Translations under genes and position numbers: made by a program | Source: Ephydatia muelleri | Taxonomy: Eukaryota; Porifera; Demospongiae; Spongillida; Spongillidae | Length of the DNA stretch: 64,000 bases | Direction: 5' to 3' | Assembly (NCBI GenBank): GCA_013339895.1 | Contig: JABACO010000006.1 | Span: forward strand, 6,956,087-7,020,086 | Shown here: in pieces, positions 44,535 through 57,200 of the stretch | Numbering within the stretch: the first letter of the stretch is position 1 | How the letters are laid out: each line of letters opens with the position of its first letter | Notes under the pieces: generated by a model | The model's input: only the letters and a program-made list of their open reading frames with translations | Told to the model about the DNA's origin: nothing | Databases searched by the model: none

Positions 44535-46016
44535 AGGCTTCTACTGATTACATTAGTAATTTAAAAACATACAGGCTACACATATAAAGGATGGCGAGAA
44601 CTGGACAGGATGAAGAAGCAGCGAATCATGATGCCAGTTGGTAGAATGCAGGCATTGCTTCCATCACCTCCAAGCTCTCATAGGACTTGGTGTCATTGAA
44701 CTCATTTTTCTTTGTTTCTGTCAGTCACTGTGTAATCTGAACACAACAATGCTTGCAATGGGATTTCAGCTTCCCACTTCATAAGCTGAGACATGCTGTG
44801 TGTGTGTGCACATAGCCCTCCTCTGATCCTATCTTAATTTGGATATTTATACAAGGAACAAAGGCACAATGTCATGAATTTTGTTGTGTGGCAAGACCTT
44901 TGCCCCATGCATGCAACATACATACATGTATATGCATGATACCTCCATAAAGTGAACAACTTCATGCACATGGTATTTGTGTAGGGGTTATTTGTGGGTG
45001 CAAGGGTCAAGCATTTTAATAAAAGATGATGGTGCAGGGACTGATACAGATAGAGGCAGCAAAAACTGTTAATCATTTTGCAACCACCCCCATGATGGGT
45101 GTGGCCTTAGGAAGAACAGTATCAAGTTTTTGAGGAGTGACTCTTTCATTGTAAGGGCATCCTGTTCAGCTGATCCTGACAAGAGAGTACATTCAATTTC
45201 AGTGATGGATCCAGGATTTCCAGTTTGTGGGAGGGGGTGGGAGGACAAATGACCCATGCCCACGTCCTGCTCCAGCTGGGGTATGGGGGACTGGCTGTAA
45301 GCTCCTCCATAGGGTCTAGGGAAGAGCACATTACATTGTACTTGGACATCAACCAATATTTCAACAAGTCAAAGAGTGTACATGGAAGCGCTTGTGCTTA
45401 CAGTACATGTACACAGATAAAGCCCATTACATAGAGGTGTAGCTCCTCCCATGGATGTGAGATAAAATAACACGGGCATTACCACTTACACACACACACA
45501 CACACACAGACACACACACACACACCCTCACAAGTAGTCCAATCTTCATGTACACATACTATCTGCCAATCAAGTGACACAAGATGCTTTGATTGTATTC
45601 ATTTTAGCCAGGACAATGGTTGTGTACACTTTGGACTGCCCTTGTGGGTTTTGTGGTAGCAGTCAGGCCCCAAGGCCAACATAAACAACAGTACCTAGGG
45701 AGATAGAAGGCCAACAGTATACTATATCAACGCTAATACACTACACATCTGTATCTGTACTGACTTGTTGGAGTCATGAATGTTTGGGGGCAGTATGCTC
45801 CACTAGCAGAGAGGGGAGTTGTAGAAGGATGCACATGGGGTCCTGGGGAAGAGTGCTAAGGTATAAGGTCTAGGCATATTGAGTGAAGTACTCACAGAGG
45901 AGGAGCCAAAGGACTTGTCAGGTTAATGATCTTATTAATAAATAAGCTGATGACAATGTCATTAGTGTCTGACTCAGGATCAGGGGGTCCCCCAGGAGGG
46001 CTGTCCTCCTCATGCT
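44012..46016. other. Intergenic or intron of a minus-strand gene
   Basis: Contains a 32-base C run at 44503-44534 and a (CA)n tract at 45488-45526. Near 45195-45320 there is a dispersed repeat related to GGGGTATGGGGGACTGGC. A possible minus-strand exon lies at about 46016-45894 (after TTCTCAG: HEEDSPPGGPPDPESDTNDI, ending before GTGAGT). Nothing else is supported. Confidence 0.4.
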
Positions 46017-46159
46017 GAGAAGGTTGGAATCACAATGTACTGGAGGAGCAAGGGAAAGTGAAGAGGTGAAGGTGAAGGGAGGTAAGAGGGAGGGAGGGAG
46101 GATAAATGGTATGTGTAATTTTTGCCAGAGATGTCCCTGCTGGTGTACATGTACATGAC

Positions 46160-46410
46160 TACAGGAGGACAGGAAAGAGGGAGTGAGGGAGGGAAGGAGG
46201 GGGGAGGGAAGGAGGGGGAGGAAGGGAGGAGGAAGGGGGGAGGAAGGGAGGAGGAAGGGAGGAGGAAGGGAGGAGGAAGGGAGGAGGAAGGGAGGAGGAA
46301 GGGAGGAGGAAGGGAGGAGGGAAGGGAGGAGGAAGGGAGGAGGGAGGGAGGAGGAAGGGAGGAGGAAGGGAGGAGGAAGGGACGGGGGGAGGAAGTGAGG
46401 GAGTAGGTGA
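46160..46410. repeat. GGGAGGAGGAA minisatellite
   Basis: Some 20 copies of an 11-base purine unit GGGAGGAGGAA with small variants, embedded in 350 bases of polypurine. The 11-base period shifts frame at each unit, so all three frames are open in turn and any long open frame here is spurious. Confidence 0.9.
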
Positions 46411-46741
46411 GACAGGAGAGAAAGAAAGGAAGGAGGAGAGATGGATAAGAGCAAAGAAAGATGGAACACAAACTAAGTGATTGAAGTGTACACAATGTAC
46501 CTGGGCAGGCTGGCTGCAGCACTGATGACGCCCAACACCACATTCCAACTGGAGTGCAGTGCCTGTGGGTGTGACTGGAGGACCTGTCCAACAGATAACG
46601 TACTGAGCACAGATCATATACATGTACATGTACCATGCACACTGTTATTTGCGCATGTTGCACACAGTAGCAGAGAAGACATACATGTACATGTACACAG
46701 TGAAGAGGAGGAGGCCGGTGGGTGGTGTCGTAGCAGATCAC

Positions 46742-46911
46742 AGTAAGGGGCAGGACACCCGCCAGAGCACCATTGCAATACAAACTGAAGTTGATGAGGA
46801 TGCCATTACTGTGAGTTGGCAAGTCCCAAGACACAATGATGTAGGTGGAGCCCACATTCTGCACCGACACAGCATCAAATCCATCCGACACAGCATCAAA
46901 TCCATCCGGTG
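46742..46911 (-). CDS. Candidate fibronectin type III exon, minus strand
   Basis: On the minus strand, acceptor CTTCCCCAG and a 170-bp open stretch reading APDGFDAVS (duplicated by an 18-base tandem repeat), then VQNVGSTYIIVSWDLPTHSN and GILINFSLYCNGALAG. The YIIVSWDLPTHSNGIL...Y..YCNG pattern matches the first half of an FN3 domain of the usherin/receptor type. The second half is not clearly found; an 83-bp GT-AG segment at 46583-46501 is the only candidate. The gene is probably partial or decayed. Confidence 0.5.
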
Positions 46912-47026
46912 CTGGGGGAAGGAGGGGGAAGAGGATGACATCACATAACGAGATTGCACACAATGACATCACACATACATGTACATGTATCATAGATTAT
47001 CTATGCATGTATATACAGTCAGTGAC

Positions 47027-47121
47027 ACACACATACACACGCACACACAATCACACACACACATACACACACACACACATGCACACACACACACACATGC
47101 ACACACACACACACACACACA
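47027..47121. repeat. (CA)n microsatellite
   Basis: An imperfect CA tract with ATACA and ATGCA interruptions, followed by a G run of about 27 at 47224-47250. Confidence 0.9.
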
Positions 47122-47726
47122 TGCCCAACATGCCTGCTTCTCCTGTTGTGATATTCATGTATACGATGTAACTGACTACGCCGCTGGACACAGCTATGGA
47201 CATGTACATGTAGCCCACTTGGGGAGGGGGGGGGGGGGGGGGGGGGGGGGGCTACGCTACTAAATTCACATAGTATACTCACCAAAACACCTGCGTCTCA
47301 GAAGATGAAAGCATGAAGGGCATACGTAGTTCGATCCCTGCATGCATCATTGTGCCTAATTGATGCGCTCCACTTCTCCAGTGCAAGTGACGCACAGCTG
47401 ATAAGTTAATTTTAATTTGTGTATCGGTACAATTATAATTGTAATTCAAATTGTCTTTGATAGTTACGTCACAGCTATTAAAGTTTATAATCGTTAACCC
47501 CTACTAGCTAGCCGACATACTGGTAATAATTCTAAGATGACGCAAGGTATTACGCAATGACTGCTTCTTTTATGAATAAATTATGCGCGGTAGAAATTAA
47601 ATTTTTGTCTTGATTTTAGTTTACGAATGGTTCATGGTATAATCTTATAAAGCACATGTTCACAATCAGTCCGATTTATCGTAAATTATAAACGTGGTTG
47701 AAATTCAGTTTGAAAAAAAAAGCAAG

Positions 47727-48806
47727 ATGACCGCCTATGTATGGGCCATTTCTCCATATGGTGTACGATGCAAAAGTCTTTGTCACAATTGTCAGAAAAT
47801 CTTAGAAGTGTTGAAGCCAGGCAAATTGAACTTGGAACTTCGATGGATGAACTAAAACAGCTGATTCAGAATTTAACCCAAACTTCATTTTGTATCAGGG
47901 GCAGCATTTATGAGGTACATGAGCATGAGACATTAAGTATTATACCTGACTGCATTTATCACTCCTGTTGGCATAAACTTAATAAGTCGCATAAAACAGT
48001 GAACATGACATACATGGACTTTGATATCTGGTGTTCATGTGCAGCAACCATTGAAATTGCAAATTGCAAAACTGACTGTTCTGTAGCTCCCTTAAGAGGA
48101 ACCCTACCAAGGAATCAGTTCGAGTTAGTGAATTTACTTAACCACTTGTGTGCATGTTTTATTTAAATTCCTGATTTTAAAAAGATGGTAGGAGCCAGGG
48201 TTTTGTCTGCCCAAGTGGTCCGAACTCAAGCATATAAGTTCGATGCTGCAGTTCGATTCGCCAATGCTAGATTGTCAGATCTTCGAACTGAAGATCGACG
48301 GAAGGTGACATTATAGTTTTCATGTGCCACTTATTTATATATATAATAATTATGCAAATGTTAAACAGTGTTTAGGAATTCAGCCATACCGTTCTAGTCC
48401 CTACGTGCCAACAACAGAGCTTGCATCAACCATCATTTGAAGCATCAGTGGTGACTCCAATGATGAAGATGCTTACAAGTGTCACCTGACCTTATTTGTA
48501 AGTGTGTATGTTTTGTTAATTTGTTTTCAATGCCATTTTTTGCAGCGACTATTTATTCGGTACTGTGATTCATCTAAGCAGGTGTCTTACCCCCTTTTTC
48601 GATCGTGGGTAGATCAATACTATAGCAACATTGATGAAGAGGACTGGGGAGTTATCATGGAAGATGATGCGTCCTATTCCTATCCTTCACTTGGACATGG
48701 ACTAGGACTGGCTGGTACTACTGCTACTATTGCTACTACCAGTATTGCTGATGCAGGGCCCATTATAACTACTGCACCTTCTTATACCACCGAAGGACTT
48801 GGATGA
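47727..48806 (+). CDS. Unidentified multi-exon gene
   Basis: Coding-like stretches on the plus strand: 47741-47914, a coiled-coil-like start (MQKSLSQLSENLRSVEARQI, ELGTSMDELKQLIQNL) closed by a possible donor GAG|GTACAT; 48185-48304 (MVGARVLSAQVVRTQAYKFD, then SDLRTEDRRK before GTGACA); about 48368 after AAACAG (CLGIQPYRSSPYVPTTELAS); and 48545-48806 after TTTTGCAG (RLFIRYCDSSKQVSYPLFRS, an acidic DEEDWGVIMEDD, then a Thr/Ile-rich tail and stop TGA). The exon phases do not all connect in my reading. No family is recognised. It lies close upstream of gene B in the same orientation. Confidence 0.45.
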
Positions 48807-49002
48807 AACAATGGCTGATGATACCCACTTGAATTTTCAGTCTTTCAGTATTTATTCACAAGTGATTTTGTTCATTATTCATTGCCGACGTGTATATGCA
48901 TTCAGCTGATTTATATTTATTTTTTTAAACATCAACACAAATGGACTATAGAAAGCTGTTCATATGCGAGAAAGGATCAAATTAATACACATTGCTAGCT
49001 CC
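48807..49002. other. Intergenic
   Basis: AT-rich sequence with nothing recognisable. It ends with GCTAGCTCC, the left target duplication of the next element. Confidence 0.5.
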
Positions 49003-49542
49003 TAGTCTGGGGATCCTAGCATGATGTAGGGTCTGGAACCACGCGTATACCAAACTTATGTTTATATGATATTCATCATCCGCAAAACCGCGCTCTCACG
49101 TGAATCGAATCAACACTAATCTGGGGACCAGTATCTTGTAGAAGACAAGTCAAGAAAGTTGTCAGCATGAGCGCTTGCATCTCTGAATCTGTGATTGGGT
49201 GTCTAACAACGCTCTATATTCGACGTATGGACGATCAAGCACACGTAAAAAAAAACAATTTAACATGTCTTCAGCATCCTACCGTGACTGAAGGTGGAGA
49301 AGCTATAGAGGCGCCGATCGTCCCAGGTTCAGAGATGCTAGCGCTGATGCTGACAGCTTTCTTGACTTGTCTTCTACAAGTATACTGGTCCCCAGTTTAG
49401 TGTGATTGGGTGTTGATTCGATTCACGTGAGAGCGCGGTTTTGCGGATGATGAATATCATATAAACATACAAAAACTAATCAGAACAAGTTTGGTATACG
49501 CCGTGGTTCCAGACCCTACATCATGCTAGCGTCCCCAGACTA
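49003..49542. mobile_element. TAGTCTGG fold-back element (MULE-like), copy 3
   Basis: 540 bases with arms of about 150-200 bases (TAGTCTGGGGATCCTAGCAT and complement; ACCAAACTT; GAATCGAATCAACAC; GACAAGTCAAGAAAG) and a perfect 9-base target duplication GCTAGCTCC at 48994-49002 and 49543-49551. The unique centre of about 160 bases has open frames but no known domain. Confidence 0.9.
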
Positions 49543-49664
49543 GCTAGCTCCTGCTTAGTCCCCCAATTTGAAAACAGATGTGGCGATTCATATTTCAGCT
49601 TCTAATATAGATACCTTACATGGCAACAGCTTAATATTTTAACTTCTTTTCTCACTTTGATTCG

Positions 49665-49957
49665 CGCGGACATAATACAGGCTATAAGGTACAGTCCGAT
49701 ACGGTTGCGTATCGCACACGTAACACCTTTTATCTAAATCGCCAGCGTCACGGAGCCGTGCATTACGTTTGCGTTAAGCAAAAATTTTACACGCTACCGT
49801 ATTCGGTAAGATCATAGCCTCCGTATCGTAACTTCACAACAATCGCCTGCGATACGCCATTTCGACCGCATCCGTGACGCAAGCGATAATAACGCCTACG
49901 TAACGCAGGCGGTACTTATTGGCCGTGTAAATGTCCTCTCTGGAACACCCGTGAAAT
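49665..49957 (+). promoter_or_regulatory. CpG-rich upstream region of gene B
   Basis: Some 270 bases with far more CG dinucleotides than the surroundings (CGCGCGGAC, CGATACGGTTGCGTATCGC, CGTAACGCAGGCGG), directly before the gene B start. It contains repeated CGTA/TACG words and short inverted pairs. It could be a promoter that escapes methylation, or a short CpG-rich repeat inserted there. No TATA box stands out. Confidence 0.45.
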
Positions 49958-49975
49958 ATGGCGTCGTCTGACAAG
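49958..49975 (+). CDS. Gene B exon 1 with start codon
   Basis: ATGGCGTCGTCTGACAAG followed by donor GTAATG, encoding MASSDK. The upstream bases GTGAAAT are acceptable for initiation. The next exon continues in phase 0 with ERE, giving an acidic-polar N-terminus. A short first exon before an ankyrin exon at a CpG-rich region makes this the likely gene start. Confidence 0.7.
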
Positions 49976-51182
49976 GTAATGTAGCCTGTAACTATCTACA
50001 CATGATACGGGGTTGTGATCGAAGTTAAGGTACAATGGGGCGTAGCATTATTCGTTTAGCTTAGTAACAGAACCCATACGTGGGTGGCATGATTCAGCTT
50101 GTTCTATCGCTGTAGGAACGTGAGGCGAAGCTAATAGATGCAGCACGCTATGGCAATCTGGAAGACGTCATTACACTTCTAGACGAGGGTACACAGATTG
50201 ATGCCACTGATGAGGTGAGGAACATTGTGGTGGATGTTGTGTTCAGACACGTGATGACAATACACGGCCAGTTTTCTACTCGTACGGATCAGATCCGCTA
50301 ACCAAAGCAGGTGATTCAGTCGCAATGCGGGCATAATTTCTAATGGTATCCGGAATAAGTTTAATGCCCGCTTTGCGACTCCTTTGGAGACCTAACGGAT
50401 CAAATTCAGGCGTGTAGAAAACTGGCAGCCATTACTATATTGCATCTGTACCCATCAGAACAGATTGAAATTAGTTATGTGGTGACTTTAGTGAAAAGGA
50501 CACTGTCTGTGGTGTCCAATAAGCCAATGCCCCTCCTGCCCCACCAGATATTAGACCCACCCACCTGGCTGTGCCCACGTTTGTTTATGCTATGATCAAT
50601 TAGAATACACTTTGTTCTACCCCTCCCCCCTCCAATGCCCTTTTAGAATGGCTCTGTGCATAGATATCAATGGATATCAGCACGTCACTGTAATAATTTA
50701 CATCGCGTAACTGCATTGCATGGCTGTATAATTAGTGCAGTAAGGTTGTTGGCGTTTCCATGTTTAATGTTTACTCGTACCTGTTTTAAGTGGTGACTGA
50801 TAGATATCAGCAGGTTATTGTACTAATTTGCATTAGATAACTGCATTGCATGGCCGTATAATTAGCGCAGGTAAATTAGTTGGCTTTTCCATGTTTAACG
50901 TTTACTCATACGTGTTTAAGTGGTGACTTGAGTGAAAAGGGCACTGTCTGTGGTGTCCGACAAGCTTGATGTAAACATATCTTTCTAAGAATACTAGTGC
51001 ACACGGTATACAGTGAATCAACTCAATCACATACAACTACAATACGGTACATTTACTGATAAATAGAATATGTGAGTTCACAATCCTCCCCCTTCATTCA
51101 GACACTAGAGTCTAAATAGTTTGTTGGCTTTTTGGTCTTTCGTCCATACCAAGTGATAATTGTCCAATATTCCTGCGTTAAT

Positions 51183-51215
<33 letters not shown>

Positions 51216-54200
51216 ATGGCATGTCACCACCCAAATGACCCCCATAGTAGTAGTCATCTGGTCTGCATGTCTCTTCCATACTCCACCCTAATCTATTTCC
51301 ACCTTGCATGACTTGCTGCCCTATTCTGGCTGTTAGCCACCGAGAATGATCAGACCTGTAATCTCTATACCATAACTTCATTTCCAACATCACAAATGTG
51401 TTCACAGCTGTCGACCTCGACAGCTGCTGTGAGTGACAATTTTTTAAACACTGATTCCCTCAAATCTGGCTTCAAGAGACTGAGTCTGCATTGTAGATCC
51501 CTCCCCATCATTAATGTGGCCAGTGTGGCTTCTGTGGTAGAATGTCTTGCATTTCAGTAGTTCAATAACAAGCTGGCCAGGCTGTGCTGCAGTGTGTCCA
51601 TCTCTTTAGATGCCCTTAATGCTTGTTTTAATGTTTGAATGAAGCATTCCACTAGACCATTTGTGGCTGGATGATATAGACTAGACTTGAGGTGCTTTAC
51701 ATGTATGTTATTCAAGGCCAGGAAATAGTTTGAATCCTGCTGAAGTGAACTGGGGCCCATTATCTGTAACCATTTGCAGCGGAATCACCACCAGGCAAAG
51801 ATAGCACGCAGTTCATCCACTGTCCTGTCTGTGGTGGTTTCATCCATTGCCACAACCTCTGACCACTTCGAATAGGCATCCACAGCGACCATGAAGCCGT
51901 TCCGCTGGGAATGGTCTCGCAAACTCCACATCCACGAACCATCAGGAAATTTCCATGGGTGTAGACGAATTTAGTTTGGGGTCTCCATCATCTGGCACCC
52001 TCCACAGTGTTGGGCAGCACCCTCAATGTCCTTGTCAATGTGAGGACACCACACATGTGAACGTGCCAATGCCTTCATCTTACCCACACCCCAAATGACC
52101 CCCATGGAGTTCCTCCTGTACCTTCTGTTGGTGCACTTTTGGAATGACCACCCTAGTTCCCCACATTAGACAACCTTGTTCTGTGGTTAGCTCATGGTGT
52201 TTGTCAAAAAACACCAGCAGCATGTCTTCCACCATTTCGGGCCATCCTGATTGAACATGTGTGAACACCTTTGACAGTAGGGTGTCCCTCCCTGTTTCCC
52301 TCTTTAGATGCCCTGCTGTAACCCGAAGTTGATTTGCTTCATGTTAAACATATTTAAATGAACTCCTTCAGTGTTCTCACCCATGTGGAATGGTTCACAT
52401 TAGCATGTTGGGTCATTCTAATGGTATGTGATATTGTAGGAATATCCTGAACTAAACACAACTTGTCACTGTAACCTGGAGACAGCAGTTTGCAGAGATG
52501 TTCCTCTCAAGACAGAACAAGGCAGACAGCGGCTGGTGGTCAGACACGAACTTGTGTAAAATGAATGCCATACAGGTATTAGTATGTGATGCATCTTGAA
52601 CTGAACTCTCTTCATGTATAAGTATGTCAAGCGCAGTTTAAACTGTTTGTATGGGTTCATTAATGGTTTACTGGCTATCTGAAATATTAAATTCCACAAC
52701 AGGTCAAAATGTTGATGTCCATTTCAATTTCAGTTCTCAGGTCAAAAGCCATATACAGGGCAAATCCAGGTTTATTTTGCCAGGTTGTTGGGGAAGGCTA
52801 GGGGAGTATGGGATGGAAGGCCAGATAGCGGGAGCGCTCTAAACTCCCCAATTGTGGTCTAGAGGGAGGGCCCAAAAGCTGCAATTTTGATGTTGATAAA
52901 TGTATTGTCAGAAGCAAGGAGTACACTGTACTAAAAGACCTCAGCTGCATGTTCACTTGACAAATTAATCATACGAAGCAGCAGGGCAAAAAAGACCAAA
53001 CATCCACCATTAAGACATATGGAAAAGTCCTCGAGCAGTCTAGTGTCCTTTTTGTGCACATTGTGTCGCGTAGCGGAATAATTGGACTATTTACATATGT
53101 CGTGTCTTCCATTAAACTGTTCTAAGCCAGTGGTGTGTCCTCACCAGCTATATGATCCACCCACCTGGCTGGGTTCACCTTTGTTTATATGGTGATTAAT
53201 TAAAATACACTTAGTTCTGCCCCTCCCCCCCCCCAATGTCCTTTTAGAATGGCTCTGTGCATAGATATCAATAGATATCAGCACGTCACTGTAATAATTT
53301 ACATCGTGTAACTGCATTGCATGGCCGTATATTAAGTGCAGCTACATTTGTTGGCTTTTCCATGTTTAAAGTTTACTCGTACCTGTTTAAATATGAAAAG
53401 TACTGAAGAAAGATCGTTGTTTCTACCAATGGTATTTAAATAGTGTAAAATGCTATGGTACCATAGATATCCCATTGATGTATTGCATGACAGTGTATTG
53501 TTTTTGTGTGATTTAAGCCACTGCAAATGCTAGGGCTAGACCTATGGGGCACTCCCCCATACCCCCTAGCTGGATGGGAGGGGCACCTACTCCCTCACCC
53601 AACCCATGCAGTCCCCTTCATAACAGCTGCCTATTACCACTCCACTTCTATCTTTACAGCATGGAAGGACTCCACTGATGGTGGCATCATATGGTGGGCA
53701 TGTCACATGTGTGCAGCTGCTGGTGGATAGGGGTGCACAGATCAACCATCAGGACAAGGTGAGTGTAATTTGAGATCAGACCAATGTCTGTTGCTGACAC
53801 ATCCCTTATGTTGAGAGGGCATAGTATATGTGATCATTGCCCTCATGGCCCTCTGCCTTTGTGATGTATGTGCAAATCATAGACAAGGTTATGTAACTAG
53901 CAGAGGGGAGGGCTGGATATAGGATAGCCCATCCAAGCAAACAATGACATGTGTGCTGTTTTACAGACTGGAGAGGGGCGTTGGTGTGGCATGGGGTGGA
54001 GCATGTGGGCAGATGCCCCCCACCCCGCCAGGTATATGACCCATCCACCTGGCTTGGGCCCACCTTTGTTTATGCTAGAAGGCTCTGTGCATAGATATCA
54101 ATAGATATCATGCAGCTCCCATTATAACAGCTGCCTATTACCAGACCATCTTGCCATCTTACAGGATGGATGGACTCCACTGATGGAGGCATCATCAGGT

Positions 54201-57200
54201 GGGCATGTCACATGTGTGCAGCTGCTGGTGGATAGGGGTGCACAGATCAACCATCAGGACAAGGTGAGTGTAATTGAGATCAGACCAATGTCTGTTGCTG
54301 ACACATCTCTGATGTGGAGAGGGCATTGTGTATGTGATCAATGCCCTCATGGCCCTCTGTAACTAGCGTAGGGGAGGACCAGATATACATGTACATGTTG
54401 GAGAGCTCATCTAAGCAAGCCATGACATGGGTGCTGTGCTGTTTTACATACCGATTAGGGGGGTAGAGCAAAAGGCGGAGCATGAGGGCAGATGCCCCTC
54501 CTCCCCCCTCTCCCTGCCAACCAGCTATATGACCCACCCACCTGGCTGGGCCCACATTTTTGGTTATGCAGTGATTAATTAGAATACACTTAGTTCTGTC
54601 CATCCCTCCATCCCAATGCCCTTTTAGAATGGCTCTGTGCATAGATATCAATAGATATCAGCACGTCACTGTAATAATTTACATCGCGTAACTGCATTGC
54701 ATGGCTGTATAATTAGTGCAGTAAGGTTGTTGGCGTTTCCATGTTTAATGTTTACTCGTACCTGTTTTAAGTGGTGACTGATAGATATCAGCAGGTTATT
54801 GTACTAATTTGCATTAGATAACTGCATTGCATGGCCGTATAATTAGCGCAGGTAAATTAGTTGGCTTTTCCATGTTTAACGTTTACTCATACGTGTTTAA
54901 GTGGTGACTTGAGTGAAAAGGGCACTGTCTGTGGTGTCCGACAAGCTTGATGTAAACATATCTTTCTAAGAATACTAGTGCACATGGTATACAGTGAATC
55001 AACTCAATCACATACACTGTACAACTACAATACGATACATATACTGATAAATGGAATATGTGAGTTCACAATCCTCCCCTTCATTCAGACACTGGTGTCT
55101 AAATAGTGTGTTGGCTTCTTGATCATCCGTCCATACCTGGTGATAATTGTCCGTTGTCCAAATGGTTCCTGCGTTGATGGGGGGCCAATGGTGATGTGGA
55201 GTTCACCGAGGTTAGCTTCCCAGGCATGTCACCAGGTTCTGTGTCACTAGAGTCAGGTAATACCTCTGGGACTGGGTTTTGGACAGCTGGCATGGGTACC
55301 TCAGGTATTATGGGTAGCTCTGGTCAGCAGAGACACACCTTGCCTGTCCAACCTCCACTCTGGTTTAACTGCCATGCTAACTGGTTCATCTTCTATTCCA
55401 TTTCCAACACCTGTAGTAATCATCTGGTCTACATGTCTCTTCCACACTCCACCCCCATCTATTTCCACCTTGCATGACTTGCTGCCCTATTCTGGCTGTT
55501 TGCCACCGAGAATGACCAGACCTGTAATGTATAACCATAACCAACATCACAAATATGTTCAACAGCTGCAGACGTTGACAACTCCTGTCGAGTGACATTT
55601 TAAAACACTGATTTTTCTATCAAACAGAGATGGACACACTAATGCTTGTTTTTATGTTTGAATGAAGCGTTCCGCTAGACCATTTGTGGTTGGATTATAT
55701 GACTAAACTTGAGGTGCTTTACATGTATGTTATTCAAGGCCAGGAAATCGTTCGAATCCTTCTGAAGTGAACTGGGGCCCATTATCTGTTACCATTTGCA
55801 GCGGTATTCCCCACCGGGCAAAGATAGCATGCAGTTCATCCACTGTCCTGTCTGTGGTGGTTTCATTCATTGCCACAACCTCCATTTTGAATAGGCATTC
55901 ACAATGACCAAGAAGCTTTCCCCTGAAATGGTCCCCCAAACTCCACATGGATCCTCCTCTACTACGGACCGTCAGGAAATTCCCATGGGTGTAGAGGGGT
56001 TAGTTTGGGTCTTCGTCATCTGGCACCCTCCACAGTGTTGGGCAGCACCCTCAATGTCCTTGTCAATGTGAGGATGCCACACCCATCTTAACCACACCCA
56101 AATGATTCCCATGGAGTTCCTCCCGTACCCTGTGTGGTGTACTTTTGGAATGACCACCCTCGTTCCCCACAAATAGACAACCTTGTTCTGTGGTTAGCCC
56201 ATGGCGTTGTCAACAAACACCAAGCATGATGTCTTCCACCATTTTGGGTCATCCTGATTGAACATGTGTGACCTTTGACAGTAGAGTGTCCCTCCCTATT
56301 TTCCTCTTTAGATACCCTGCTGTACAAGTTGATTTGCTTCATGGAAAACACATGTACTTCTTCTGTGTCCTCACCTGTTTGCTGATGTGGAAAGGGTAGC
56401 CTAGACAGAGTGTCCGCATTAACCTGTTGGGTATTTCTACGGTATGTGATATTGTAGGAATATCCTGAAAGATGGTGGTCAGTCACGAGCTCGCATAAAA
56501 TGAATGCCATACAGGTATTGGTGGGAAGTACTTCACTCCCCATGCCACCACCAGTTCTTCTGTGTCTATTTGGGCATAGCTACATTCCACTGTTGTTAAC
56601 GTTCAGGAAGCACATGCCACTGGTCCATCAGGGTTAGCACTGCCCCAAGCCCATATGGGCTTACATCGCATGATAGAATCACCTGTATACATGTAATTTA
56701 GGGTGGCTGAATATGGCATCCATATTCATGTGATGTGATGCACCTCAAACTGTACCCTCTTCATGCATATGTCAAGAGTGGTTTAACCTGATGGTATGGG
56801 TTGATTAATGGTTTACTGCTATCTGAAATATTAAATTCCACAACAGGTCAAAATGGTGATCTCCGTTTCAATTTCAGGTTTTATTTTGCCAGGTGGTTGG
56901 GGTAGGCTAGGGAAGTATGAGGTGAGAGAATGTGGGATGAGCACCGTATCCCATCCAGCCAGCTAGGGGAGCGCTCTAACCTCCCTCTTTTGGGGTCTGG
57001 GGAGGAGCCCCAGAAGCTTTGCAAACGTAGCTATCAAAATTTTGATGTTAACAAAAGAAGCAAGGAATACAAAAAGACCTGTCTAACTTGAAAAATTAAT
57101 CTACATGTACGTGCTAAAAGGGAGGCTGCTATTGTCATAGTGTCATGTTGAAAGGCTACATAGTAAGTGAATTTCCTCCATGTTTCTCTTGCTCAAAGTA

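Noticed and set aside
45918..46629. Several long proline/serine/leucine or glycine/arginine/glutamate frames
   Set aside because: They arise from the 11-bp purine minisatellite and polypurine flank, which open every frame.
49167..49400. Open frame in the centre of the fold-back element at 49003
   Set aside because: It lies wholly inside a non-autonomous mobile element and shows no domain.
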